A stretch of DNA of 64,000 bases from Argyresthia goedartella. Its lineage: Eukaryota; Arthropoda; Insecta; Lepidoptera; Argyresthiidae. Below, piece after piece: positions 42,595 through 53,700 of this stretch (the stretch's first letter is position 1; every line of letters begins with the position of its first letter). The position numbers and the translations under genes were made by a program. The notes beneath the pieces were generated by a model. The model was not told the origin of the DNA. It worked only from the letters and a program-made list of their open reading frames with translations, and did no database searches. The stretch lies in the NCBI GenBank assembly GCA_949825045.1, contig OX463815.1, positions 17,663,231 to 17,727,230 of the forward strand. The letters run 5' to 3'.

Positions 42595-42770
42595 GGCCCA
42601 TACATTGCTTCTGGCTCCACACTAGGATACCCTGTGTTGTGAGAATATAACATAATATAATCATCCAAGACATGGGGATATATATTTTTTATCATCCCCA
42701 GCCAGGGATCAAACCTAGGACCTCTCGCATGATAGGCTGAGCCACAACCTCGGCGCCACAGAGGTTGTCG
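42595..42770 (-). mobile_element. tRNA-derived SINE, second copy
   Basis: Minus-strand head CTCTGTGGCGCCGAGGTTGT, GGCTCAGCCTATCATGCGAG and B-box-like TAGGTTTGATCCCTGGCTGG; tail CAGGGTATCCTAGTGTGGAG. It directly follows the LINE relic. The shared order with 40185-40385 leaves little doubt about the family. Confidence 0.75.
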
Positions 42771-43496
42771 ACATTCTTGACAGTAAAAAGTGTTCTAACA
42801 TTTTTGTATGGAGACTGTTGATATCTTCAGCCAGAGATGAAACCGATGCCCATGGATAGAGTAAATTAATGAAACACATTTGTGTAATAATGGATTTCTA
42901 AAACGATATCCTTTGCGAGAAATCTGAGTTCTAAGTGGAAAAAAGTTGTTTTTGTCGCCCTTTGAAGTCAGATTTCACAAAAAGCTTATTGTTTTAGAAA
43001 TTTATAATTACACACATTTTTTTGTGAAAAATCCTTCCAACCTTTCATCACTGGCGGCCGGCGGCAGAAATCATGAAATTTCGACAGTTAGCATCCCAAA
43101 AATAATTACGTGTCCTTTGCAATCAAACTGCAAACTCGGAAATAAAGGCTTATATTATTATTAAGAATATTATTAAAACGGCGACACTAACAGGAAGGTT
43201 AATGCAAGATTTTAATTCCTATGACAGCAAATTCGCTGTTTTAAAAATTGTCCAATAAATCACCAATAAGATTAAATAGAGAAAACATATATAAATTCTG
43301 CTATTTAATTTGACGGACTTGTTGGATAACTCAAAAATGCACAAATATTACCATAACTTGCATAGTGCTGTACCTAGTCTTGCCATAAATTCTGTCCCAA
43401 GGAAAATGATGCCAAAGTCCTAATCGGAAGAAAAAATATAACCAAATTACATGAAATAATATTCTTTATTCCCTAATTGATAAGATAAATACACAA
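42771..43496. other. Intergenic interval with nothing recognised
   Basis: No supported coding or repeat structure. Confidence 0.35.
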
Positions 43497-43659
43497 ATTA
43501 TTCAAAGTAGATATCTTCCTTTCGTGTTGTAGACACTTGCTTCAGTCGGTCGGGCCACTCGTATATCGCCGCATGCACTCTTTCCAGGGGTATAGCAGCC
43601 GCTGCAGCCACCAAGTCGACTTCAACGACTTGATGGTGCGATGAGCAGAACTTCATATA

Positions 43660-44040
43660 ACGGTTTTATCCTGATTGTATAACTTTATGCATCATAACGC
43701 TCTGGAAGGCGTCTTATAACGTTATTATTCCTAAACGATATACGGCTATAACGTTGTTATCTTAGTTTTATAGCGCTATATTCAGTAGCGCTATGCACAA
43801 CATAACGTTATAAATAACGTTATAGGGCATCTCTTTGACGCCCACACTCCGTCGTTATAGTCCATCTTTTTCACGCATCGCGCGCGTGAGTAGTGTCGGT
43901 ACCTAAACAAGACACAGCAGACATAGCGTACGGCAACATCACAATAACTTTATATATTATTATAATAGAGCTACAATAACGAAACAAATTGATTATAACG
44001 TTACATAACACAATATAGCGTTATATTTTATAACGATATG
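43660..44040. mobile_element. Palindrome-rich AT insert in the mariner relic
   Basis: About ten occurrences of TAACGTTAT/ATAACG(T)/CGTTATA words, including TATAAATAACGTTATAGGGC and CGATATACGGCTATAACGTT. It splits the transposase C-terminus from its catalytic part, so it came later. Its own family is unknown; it is MITE-like and non-coding. Confidence 0.55.
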
Positions 44041-44275
44041 AAGGTCTGGCGATGAGGATTCGAGCAGGTCTTCTCCTCTAAAACTTCCCATAGTGGGTAG
44101 TCCAAAGATCGGGGCTGCCTGAGGGCCAATCTCCGGTGGCAATTAAATTGGGCAAATTGTCCTTTAAACAGCATTGGATGGTTCGTGCTTTGTGTTCTGG
44201 TGCCGAGTCCTGTTGGAATGTCCAATGCTAGTGGGAAATAGTTATTTGTGCAACAAGAGAGCAAACTTGGTGAGC

Positions 44276-44420
44276 TGCGAGTGCTTGTTTGAGTCCCGAG
44301 TGAGCGAAGGATTGTTTAATTTAATCACGAGCGTGTATATTAGAATCCTGAGTGAGCGAGGGACTCAAAGGCACGAGACGCAATTTGTGTTGCACATACA
44401 ACTTTCATCTCAGCAATGAG
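44276..44420. repeat. GAGTGAGCGA-type repeat
   Basis: GAGTCCCGAGTGAGCGAAGG and GAATCCTGAGTGAGCGAGGG, then ACTCAAAGGCACGAG. Two similar phrases lie about 65 bases apart. Non-coding. Confidence 0.5.
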
Positions 44421-45930
44421 AACACACCACATAAGATAATGAAAAAATATAACCTTGAACAATTGGAATTATAAAAATAAAAAAACCCGACTGTTTTTTC
44501 AATCTTTTTAGTTTCCTTTTTTATGTATGGAACACTTTATTTTGAAACCCCACTCGATATCGGCCATCTTATTTTTTATTTTATTTTAATATACCTAGTC
44601 ACAGTGTCACTATCACATGTGGGACAAATCTAACGACAAATCTCAATCTAAAATACATCAAGCCGTTTAGGGTACAGAGCGTGCCAAAAAATATACATAT
44701 AAACTCGAAAAACTCCTGGCGCAGTAAATAACATTTATTGTAATTTTTCATGATAAACTTCGACTAATTTACACTACGCAATATGTCTCTGTCTCTGCTG
44801 TCCGCGGCATTCAAAATTAAGAAGCTACTTCAAATCAAGCGGCGAAGGTGCTATTTTTAGCTCAAAAGTAGGAAAATAAAGTTTATGTCAGTGGCTTGAC
44901 AACATGCTCCAAAATATAAGACTGATAATTTGTTACCTTTGTTTTTGCGCTTTGCTGGAAAGGTGAAGCTCAGTGACGCCCTCGAACGAGACCCCGCAAC
45001 AAATCATCAGTGAGGCTGGGTAGTGACCTGTTTCCAATTTGGCTACCTTCTCTGAAGCTTCTCGAGATGTGTGCACGTATACTCATTAATTTTGGCGGTT
45101 GTATTTTGCTTCTACTCTGAAAATCATTAAGCAGCATTCGCCGATATCCGCCCTTCCCGTGCTGCTGCCACAACTACTTGGCTCTGGTTGCTCGAATTCT
45201 GTGCAGAGCTGTTGTCAAGCTATGTCGGGTACTTCGGCGATAAGCGCCAAGCTTCAGGTCTTGTCTAATGATGCGGGACATAGTCCTGGGTGGTATTTTC
45301 ATCTCCCTAGACATTATTTTCTGTTCCCAGAGTGGGTTTCAACGAATTCGATAGGCAACAGCTTTGATCGCTGCTGGTGTCCTGGAAACTCGCGGACGGC
45401 CGCTTCTGGGTCTGTCATCGATAGAGGATATCTCGGTGACCCTGTTGATAGTACGGAACACGATTTTTCTTGTTATACCGGGAGACTCCTACAAGTTGAA
45501 ATTTTCGACTGCTGTTTTATAAAACCTGTGAAGCGATGTGATTGCGACACGATTCTCTTTCATACCCTGCTCCATCTCGTCAGTTGTGATTGACGTGATC
45601 AAGTAAGGTTTTTCCAGAAGAACAGGCCTTATTTTTCAATTTCAATTTGTTTATATTTTTTTTATTTATTTTTTTTCTAAAATATGTCACAAATACACGA
45701 ATGAGCGATAATGGTCATGGTCACTCAATATTTGAAATATCGGAATTCAAGGCCAGACTAGGTATATAGCACTCACCTATAAATACTCAGATTTTTAAAC
45801 AAACCCTTTGAATAAAAGTAGATAGATGATCTACCATGCTTTATTGCTCTACCAAATTATGTAGTACTTGCGATAGATTTACTTTAATAGTATGTACGTA
45901 ATACACAATAGTACATAGAAATTATTAAAA

Positions 45931-45984
45931 AAAAGAAACCTAAGGGGGGTCCCTTAGGTTTCTTTTAGCGGCGGGGTCGCCGCT
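45931..45984. repeat. Two adjacent perfect hairpins
   Basis: First: AAAAGAAACCTAAGGG, loop GGGT, CCCTTAGGTTTCTTTT (45931-45966). Second, directly abutting: AGCGGCG, loop GGGT, CGCCGCT (45967-45984 within one base). The loops are the same. Nothing coding is nearby. Confidence 0.93.
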
Positions 45985-47007
45985 CACCTTAATTAATGTT
46001 ACTAATGATATTATTATTGTTATTTTTAGGCTATAGTATAAGATTTTTATATATTATTTCAAAGTAAGTTAGTAAAATATTGAAAAAAGTGCCAGCCGGT
46101 ATATACCAAAAATCTTTTTTTACAGTAGGTCGTAATTACATAGGATTTTGCACTACAGCAGAAAAATAATAATAATTTCTAATAGTGGCTATAAATAACT
46201 AAGATTCTATCTCTAAAATTTCATCGTAAAATATCCACTTCAGCCATCGCATTTGACACTTAATTCTTTTTATCTAAACCCTCTTTACTGCGTCCAAAAA
46301 CCGCACGGTATGACCAGCATAATGATATACTACTTGGCAAAAACTCATTTCTTATCTGAATATTGATACATTATGACTATAATTTATCAATATTTCGACA
46401 TATTATGACATTAAAATTTCGATCGCCGCCGCTCGCCTGCGTGCCGCCCCTAGTTTGTCTGTGAAGTTGGTACTACTGAACAAGCTAAATAAGTGCAAAG
46501 CAATGATCAATGCCACAATGCCGGTCGAACATGCGGTTCCTGAAAACATCAAAGATTGCTTATGATATATGTGTAGATAAACTAGTGCATGTAACTGTAC
46601 ATAATTAGGCATTAAAACTCTCGCGTGATATTATTATGAAACGAGCCGAACTCGAGTTAACATGCCCTTCAATATGTATCAGCCACGTAAACTTCTATTT
46701 AAGAATCACTACACTATGTATATGTAGACTATTGTACTCTTTATTTTGAGATACATTTCGTTCGCCGCGGGCTTGGGTTTTTTCAACATCTCCGATATCG
46801 AGTCACATTGCAATTGGTTTTATTTATCTTAACAAATTAATTGATAATGATAAATACATATATCGAAAACATTGTGCCTTAGTACCTTGTAGGCTCGTAT
46901 AAGGATCCAGTTCTGTAATTGGCAGACGTCACTTAGAATACTTAAGCTTCTATTGTGAGCATTTGTGGGGGAACTACGTAAAATTTGCCTTAATTTATGT
47001 CTTTTTA
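45985..47007. other. Intergenic interval with nothing recognised
   Basis: AT-rich. No frame above noise. Confidence 0.35.
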
Positions 47008-47405
47008 GGGTTCCGTACCCAACGGGTAAGAACGGAACCATATTACTAAGACTTCGCTGTCCGTCCGTCCGTCCGTCCGTCTGTCACCAGGCTGTATCTC
47101 AAGAACCTAGCTAGCTAGAGAGTTGAAATTTTCACAGAATATGTATTTCTGTTGCCGCTATAACAACAAATACTAAAAAACAGGATAAAATAAATATTTA
47201 AGGGGGCTCCCATACAACAATACCACATACAAACTTATGGATGCACCTGGTTACGTACATGGAGTGTGAAAGTAACCGCACCAATAACTTTGTAAACAAT
47301 ATTTTGCTGTGTAAAATCCAAACTATTCACTCCACACCATCGCTTCCATTGAACGGTGGTACGGAACCCTTCGTGCGCGATTTAGACTCGCACTTGACCG
47401 GTTTT
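47008..47405 (+). repeat. Dispersed GTTCCGTACCC/GTCCGTCCGTCC family, full copy
   Basis: Opens TTTTAGGGTTCCGTACCCAA, has GTCCGTCCGTCCGTCCGTCT, TTTCTGTTGCCGCTATAACA and TGGATGCACCTGGTTACGTA. It closes GGTACGGAACCCTTCGTGCG and CTCGCACTTGACCGG. It shares nearly all landmarks with 24516-24900. It ends about 170 bases before the first Q-rich coding exon. Confidence 0.85.
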
Positions 47406-47586
47406 TTTCTTTCTTTTCTGGCCAGCAGAGAAGTAAAAGGGTTAATCTATTATGATAGATAGGAATACTGTAACCATGGAGGTTGTTATATTGAGTAGGC
47501 ACCTTACTATGAAAAGTAACCCAAATAGATTGTGGGTCAATTCCCAGTATTAATTTTGTATTTTTTTTTCAGGATAACAATTTGCA

Positions 47587-47721
47587 ATGGCTCAATACTA
47601 TCAAATAGTTGGCCACCAAGGACCATCTTTGACACTTGAAGACTTGCAGCGCTACTGTCCTAACATATGCCTGGATAGCATCATAGTAAATCAGGAAGAC
47701 CAACAATATGGCCAGCAACAG
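47587..47721 (+). CDS. Q-rich gene coding exon A
   Basis: 45 codons, [20 protein letters not shown] to QQYGQQQ, between a strong acceptor (T-run, CAG at 47570-47572) and CAG|GTACCA. The most complex, and so most searchable, part of the protein. Confidence 0.78.
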
Positions 47722-50700
47722 GTACCAAGTCTCAATTTTCCTGACTTTAATATTCCGTAAAATTAGTAAACATGCCCTTATCGCGTGCAATCCGCGGTTT
47801 GGCTGCAGTTAGTAACAGAAGTGAAATAATGTAGATGTAAAGTCTGTGACACGTCCACAAATTGTATGTGGAAAACAATCTGGCGGTTGTTTTGGGAGGT
47901 CTTTGTTCTTCATACAAAATATATTAGCTCAGGAGTACCACAGGGCTCTCATTTGGGACCATTGCTATTTGTTTTATATATTAATGATTTACCGAAATCC
48001 ACTAAAAGTTTAATTTCACTTCTATACACAGATGATACAAAAAAAAAACAATATTACGTGACGACAAACTCTTCAAAGCGATTTGTTACATTTTGAGCAA
48101 TTCTGCAGCACAAAAAGGTTATTTTTAAACGTTGATAAATGTCATGTCATATCTTTTACCAGGAAGAAAAATACTGTACTATTTGAATAAAAACTATATG
48201 TTATGGGGTTTTTTATCGTGAGCTGGCTGTTCAGCTGGATAGCCAGCGCACATTTTTACCACATATAAACGCCGTCTTAAAAAAGACTGATAAACAGTTG
48301 GTTTCATTTTACGTGTTGGCAAATCCTTCAAAAAAGAACTGACCTATAAGCTCTTATATAACAGTTACGTTAGGAGTCATCTTGAGTTTGCTAGCACAGT
48401 TTGGCACCCTTTTTTCATCCGGGATATCCTATTTTGTGTACCTCGTGGGCAAGAACTCGGCCGTAGTGATAAAAGCCTTTTCTCGATTGCATCGAGTAGA
48501 AATTGTTAGTCTCTAATAGTTTTATTAGACGTCGTTGTAACACCTACAACGATGGGCTTGTTGAAATTGATATGTTTAGTAGCTCCTCGATTTAAAAAAA
48601 AAAAAAACATACACTTTCGCCATAAAAAATTTGGTTCTGGTTTTCAATAAAATAAAATATATCAAGTACAGAGTAACAGTTCATGATCATTTCAAGCGTG
48701 CAAGCTCGCTTGTGTCGCGGTGACATGGGATATCCCATTTGCTGCCCGCTGTAAATTACCTGCGATTCGAGTAAGTAATATGTGTTTATTTTATATTTAC
48801 ATTTAATTAGTGTAAGACCGTTTGTTTGTAAATAAATAAAATAAAATCATGAAGCTACCAATACTCTCGCCCTTGTGTGATCTTATAATTTCATATAGTT
48901 TCCCACAAATAGGCTAAGCCTAATTCGACGGGTATGATTATCGTCAACATTAAAATGCAACTACAATTGTTGCTCACTGTTGCACAGTACGAGCAAAGTC
49001 ATTCTCCTAAACTCATGCCGGGCAACATAGAATAGGTCGACGTGGTTCGAGATAAGGTAAACGCGTGCGGCGTTGATGCTTGGTCGCGGCACCAGCAGCA
49101 GCGGGGCGGCTGGCGCGCGTCGGCAGTCCACGTACTCGTCCGGCACGCACACCTGCAGCCTAATGTCTTTCCATGGCTACTACAGCTAACTACAAATATC
49201 CTTCTCGGTTTCTCAAATCACTGCAGTAAAATTCGGATTATAATAATCACCAAACTAATGTATTGACATAACCATCCCTAAATAAAGAAAAAAGGATTTA
49301 TTGTCATTATAGTTTAGATAAAAAAAACAACAAAATTCAATAATTCGCCATGCTATGTTGAAAACCATCAGGGCGGTAATAACGTATTAATTTTCTCACA
49401 AAAATATATATATTGCTAAAATATGATTGAAATAGTAAATTATATTGGCATACAGACAATTTCAGTCAGAAAGAAAGAAAATTATTTATTAACAAACATT
49501 AAAAAATATGAAAAAATAATAATAAATACTTACATTTATAAGATTAGTGCATTAATAATAATAATAATACCTTGGACACTATTTACACACGTTGATCTAG
49601 CCCCGAACTAGGATTCCCTGTATCTTGGGTACTAGACAACGATACAGATACTTAGATAGATAAATATTATACTTCGATAGATAAACAACCATGACTAGGG
49701 TACAAACATCCGTTCTCATCACCGGGACTCGAACTCGAATTAAAAAAGGCGCTATTCGGATCTTCATGAACAGAAAAGAAAGGTTCAAAACGTTAAAATT
49801 TAGTCAATCTCATTGCGGTACTCGTATTCAGACTAGTTATAAAAAATACATATAAAAATAATTAAATCCAAACTTACAAGAAATATCATTAATTTAATTC
49901 ATCTGCATTATTACTTATAAAGCCAATCCTTCCCCAGGTGGTGGTCCAGCAAGCAGAGCAGCCAAATGACCTGATCGTCAGTGAAGGCGTGCAGCAACAG
50001 CTGCTGGTAGGCGGAGATGGCTTGCAGTACCAGCAGCAGTACATTATCCGGCATGAGCCGCCGCCTCCGCCGCCGCCGCCGCCGCCCGATTTCCAGCAGC
50101 AGCAGGTATGGTTTGGGATATTCTCCGGGGATTTGACTTCATCATAGCGTCACGACTTGTCCCTTATTGGGTGGCAGACGCATAGTTGCGCCAGTTATTT
50201 ATTATGTATACATAGTTACATAATTTCTCCTTCTTATTCTTCTTTTTAGGTTTGGTACCCGATGGGTGCCCAACGGGACCCTATTACTAAGCCTCCGCTG
50301 TCCGACCGTCCGTCCGTCTGTCCGTCTGTCACTGGGCTCTACCGGCTCAACTGAAATAGGTAGAGGGGTGTATTTTTCATCGAGGGTGTGTTTCTGTTGC
50401 CGCTATAAGAACAAATAATGTAATATACCTCTTTTTAACAATTAAAGAAGTACCCATACAATAAATTATTGGTATGACCATTTTCTTAACCATTTTGTTT
50501 TATTTGTTTATCGGTGAAAACTGGACTCTCCCGATCTTTAATTGCAGTTATTGAGTTTTGTGCTTACTACCCGGGCGAGCTAAGTTGGCACCTGGCTCGA
50601 GTGACGTTTGTGCAAAGTACAGTGTATACAGTACGGTGTAGACAAAACGGTAGGTATACCTCGCGCCACGAATTAAGACCGCTGGGCGATGTTGGCGGGA

Positions 50701-53700
50701 ATTACTGCGCAATTGAACAGGTATTGAAAAGTGACTATGTCGGGGCGGTGCGTTAGAATAGATTTGGGGGCGCGCCTTTCAATCGGATTCACGTTTTGAT
50801 TTAATTTCAAGTCAGCCCGTCACTAAAATGCGCTCGTGACGTCACAATAGGTAGTAAAAAAAATTAAACTTGGTTCTCATATATTTATGCGTGCAAGCTT
50901 GCGTTGTCTACTCTATAGGTATGTATATGTCTGAGTAAACCTTATATCGATTAGCGAATTTCGATTTGGCAATATGTAAAACCGTACTGTATACACTGTA
51001 CTTTGCACAAACGTCACTCGAGCCAGGTGCCAACTTAGCTCGCCCGGGTCTCAGAACAAATAAACCAATAGAAGAAATAATGATCACGTGACAGCGTATT
51101 GTTATTGTCAAAGTTGTTTTTTAAATTTTTATATGCTAACTGAATAACCATCAAATTGGGATGGTCACCGTAGCTTACAAAGTGTCAGCACTTGAATCTT
51201 TTAAAATTTTGACGGTTCGCCATTTGAGTCAGATCGTGGCCAGACTGCAGCCGGTCAGACGAATTGAATTAATAAATCTGTTAGAAACCGTTTGGTGAAA
51301 AAGCAAACAACTGTTGGAAAATCTTCAATAAATGCACAATGTCGTGTACAGTGCATGGGTGCCGATCGCGTGCGTAAAGTAAAGAAAACGGATGTGACAA
51401 TTTGAGCTTCCATATGTGAGTACCTAAAACCTATATTTTCTCGTGTAAAAGAACAGTGAGATGTCAAAATATCAATGACAATAAATTTCCCCGGCGGTAC
51501 ATTATCCAAGATTGCCGTAAACATTGGGTTTAGATCAAAACTACACACTAAAATTATATAACTAAACAAATCCCTTTGTAGGTTATACTAGTGATGTGAA
51601 AAGCATTGTCGATTAAATGTTCGTCACAGTTGTAATATTGTCATTTATCGACATAGTAGTTAATCGTCACAGTATTAATATAGTTTTTCTGTTCAAGTTT
51701 TCCCAAAATCGAAATCCGGACGCAATGGTTTGCCGCTATTGGTAGAAATGATAAGCAGCACAATAAAAACTGGCAAATGTGCTCAAGACACTTTAGACCC
51801 GAGTGCTTCTTGCGAGGGGGAACTTATTGAGAGCACGACTCAAATAAAATGCGCACTACCAAATTTACCTAATGCTGTTGCGTTAATATTTTTTTTTGTT
51901 TAAATAGCTCATTATGAATATCGATGAATAAAATAAATTAAAAATACTTTTCTGTAGTAGCGGCGCTTGTATTTAATTAATTTAAAAATCAATTGGATGA
52001 CATTTACAAAAATTTGATGTGCGATCCATTCCAATTTTTTTTACCAAGCTTCGAGCAAGCTCCGTTTTGTTGTGTTTTATTGGTCATGGTTTTAGATACA
52101 TATTAAATGACTTTAATTTGAGTATACCTTTTTTGACGCTTGATTTTTTGATAATTAACTTTACGAGCGTCTTCAGTACCTCATTCGGCAGTGGCGCCAA
52201 CTAGTGAGCACAAAAACGGCACCCTCATTTCATTAATTTTTAGTGTAACGTTTGTATTTTTTCTACATTTCTATCGACATCGATGGAGCGGCAGTCTGAG
52301 GGCAGGCCCATCCCTAGTGGCCAGCGTATGACAGAAGGGGTAGTAAGCACTATCAAATCGCTTTGCTGATAAACGTAATGCCGTCTCTTTTTTTCCACTG
52401 GAAGGGACAGCATTACCTTCGAAGGTTTCTGCTAATCATCGTTTCTTCTATTGGTTTAATTGTTCTGAGACCCGGGTAGTCCTCATTTGTCATTATACGA
52501 TTAATAATTGCTCATTCGAATTATAATAAATAATATTAAGATTTTATCTCAATTTCTATCCAATTCCGGTTTTAATGTGCAAAGAGTTTCGTTAACCTGA
52601 GTTTATAGTTCAATGCTTACAAACTACATACATTAAACTCTTTTTTCATGTCTCGACGGCCTTTAATGTAGTCCTACCTAATATTTAATATTTTATTGTT
52701 AAACATTATAAAGGTTTTTATACTGTTTTACGTTTTACCGTAAACAATGGTATGGAACCTTTCGTGTGCGGGTCAGACCTCATACTCTACTAGCGTTTTA
52801 TTATTTATCTTAAAGAGCTTCATGGTCTAGTGCGTTTCACGATTGCTTCTCACGCAGGAGATGCAGTTTCGAATCTGGTGCTGACCATGTACCAAGGAAA
52901 TTTATCTTAAGTATTTTATTTGACACTCCGTGATTCGTATGAAACGTTAGCGTTATTAGTTCCTGACTACTATCGCTACTTGGTAGTAGTCGTAGTAAAA
53001 CCTCTGGAAATTAACGACCCGAGATTATTTTGATGCACGTTAGCCACTACCGTTACATCATTATATGATCAAATCTTTTCCTTTCATAACACTATCTATA
53101 TCATCTCTATCAATCATTTTCAATATATTTAGTAATGTTAGTGGAGCATCATTCTTCATCATAAAATTGTGTGTGAGCAGTTTATATTATGTTTGTTTAT
53201 ATTGTTAATTCCCGTTCTGTGCAGTTCTGGATTATATACCAGTTCAATTAAATTTAGAAATATGAAATGTAAAAGTTTAGTAACTACCAAAGAAAAGTTA
53301 ACATTGCCACAGCCAACTCCAGAACCAAAACACCTCACACAACTATCCTTCATATAATTATCATATTATACTTTTTAATTACTAAATTATAATTGTATCT
53401 TCCTCTGGTATTATCAACAGGTGCAACAACAGCAGCAGGTGCAACAACAGCAGGTGCAACAACAGCAGCAGGTACAACAACAGCATCAACAACAACAGAG
53501 GCAACTACACCACCATGTAAGATTTGTTGCTAAAATTTCTCGATAACATTAAAAATAGTCACATCGATTCGCTTCACTAATCTAGTTTCTTTACTAGAAG
53601 AAACATAAATATTACGAAATTATATCTCGTCCAAGACTAGATTCGCGAAGCAACGATACAATTTTCTGTCATCTAGGGCCAATTGGAATGCTCGTGCAGA

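Larger units (their letters stand above)
43497..45610 (-). pseudogene. Broken mariner-group transposase (maT/DD37D-like), interrupted
   Basis: Minus-strand pieces in order. 45570-44960: SIDDRPRSGRPRVSRTPAAI, KIMSREMKIPPRTMSRIIRQ, DLKLGAYRRSTRH, QHGKGGYRRMLL (the paired helix-turn-helix domain and start of the catalytic core). 44275-44050: QQDSAPEHKARTIQCCLKDN, DWPSGSPDL (catalytic Asp region). 43635-43497: IPLERVHAAIYEWPDRLKQV, then the stop. It has multiple stops and shifts. The gap 43640-44040 holds a palindromic insert, and 44275-44950 is unexplained sequence. The typical order and motifs match insect maT-like elements. Ends were not found. The 164-codon plus-strand frame at 45099 is its shadow. 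Confidence 0.75.

Noticed and set aside
43660..44040. CRISPR-like array of repeated ATAACGTTAT words
   Set aside because: Repeats are short palindromes at irregular spacing with no constant spacer, in a eukaryotic genome. Better explained as a MITE-like insert.
45099..45593. 164-codon plus-strand open frame
   Set aside because: It lies opposite the mariner-type transposase N-terminus, whose minus-strand motifs are clear. The plus frame has no family-like features.
51255..51569. 104-codon minus-strand frame
   Set aside because: Antisense to the THAP first exon and its intron. The plus-strand reading explains the sequence.
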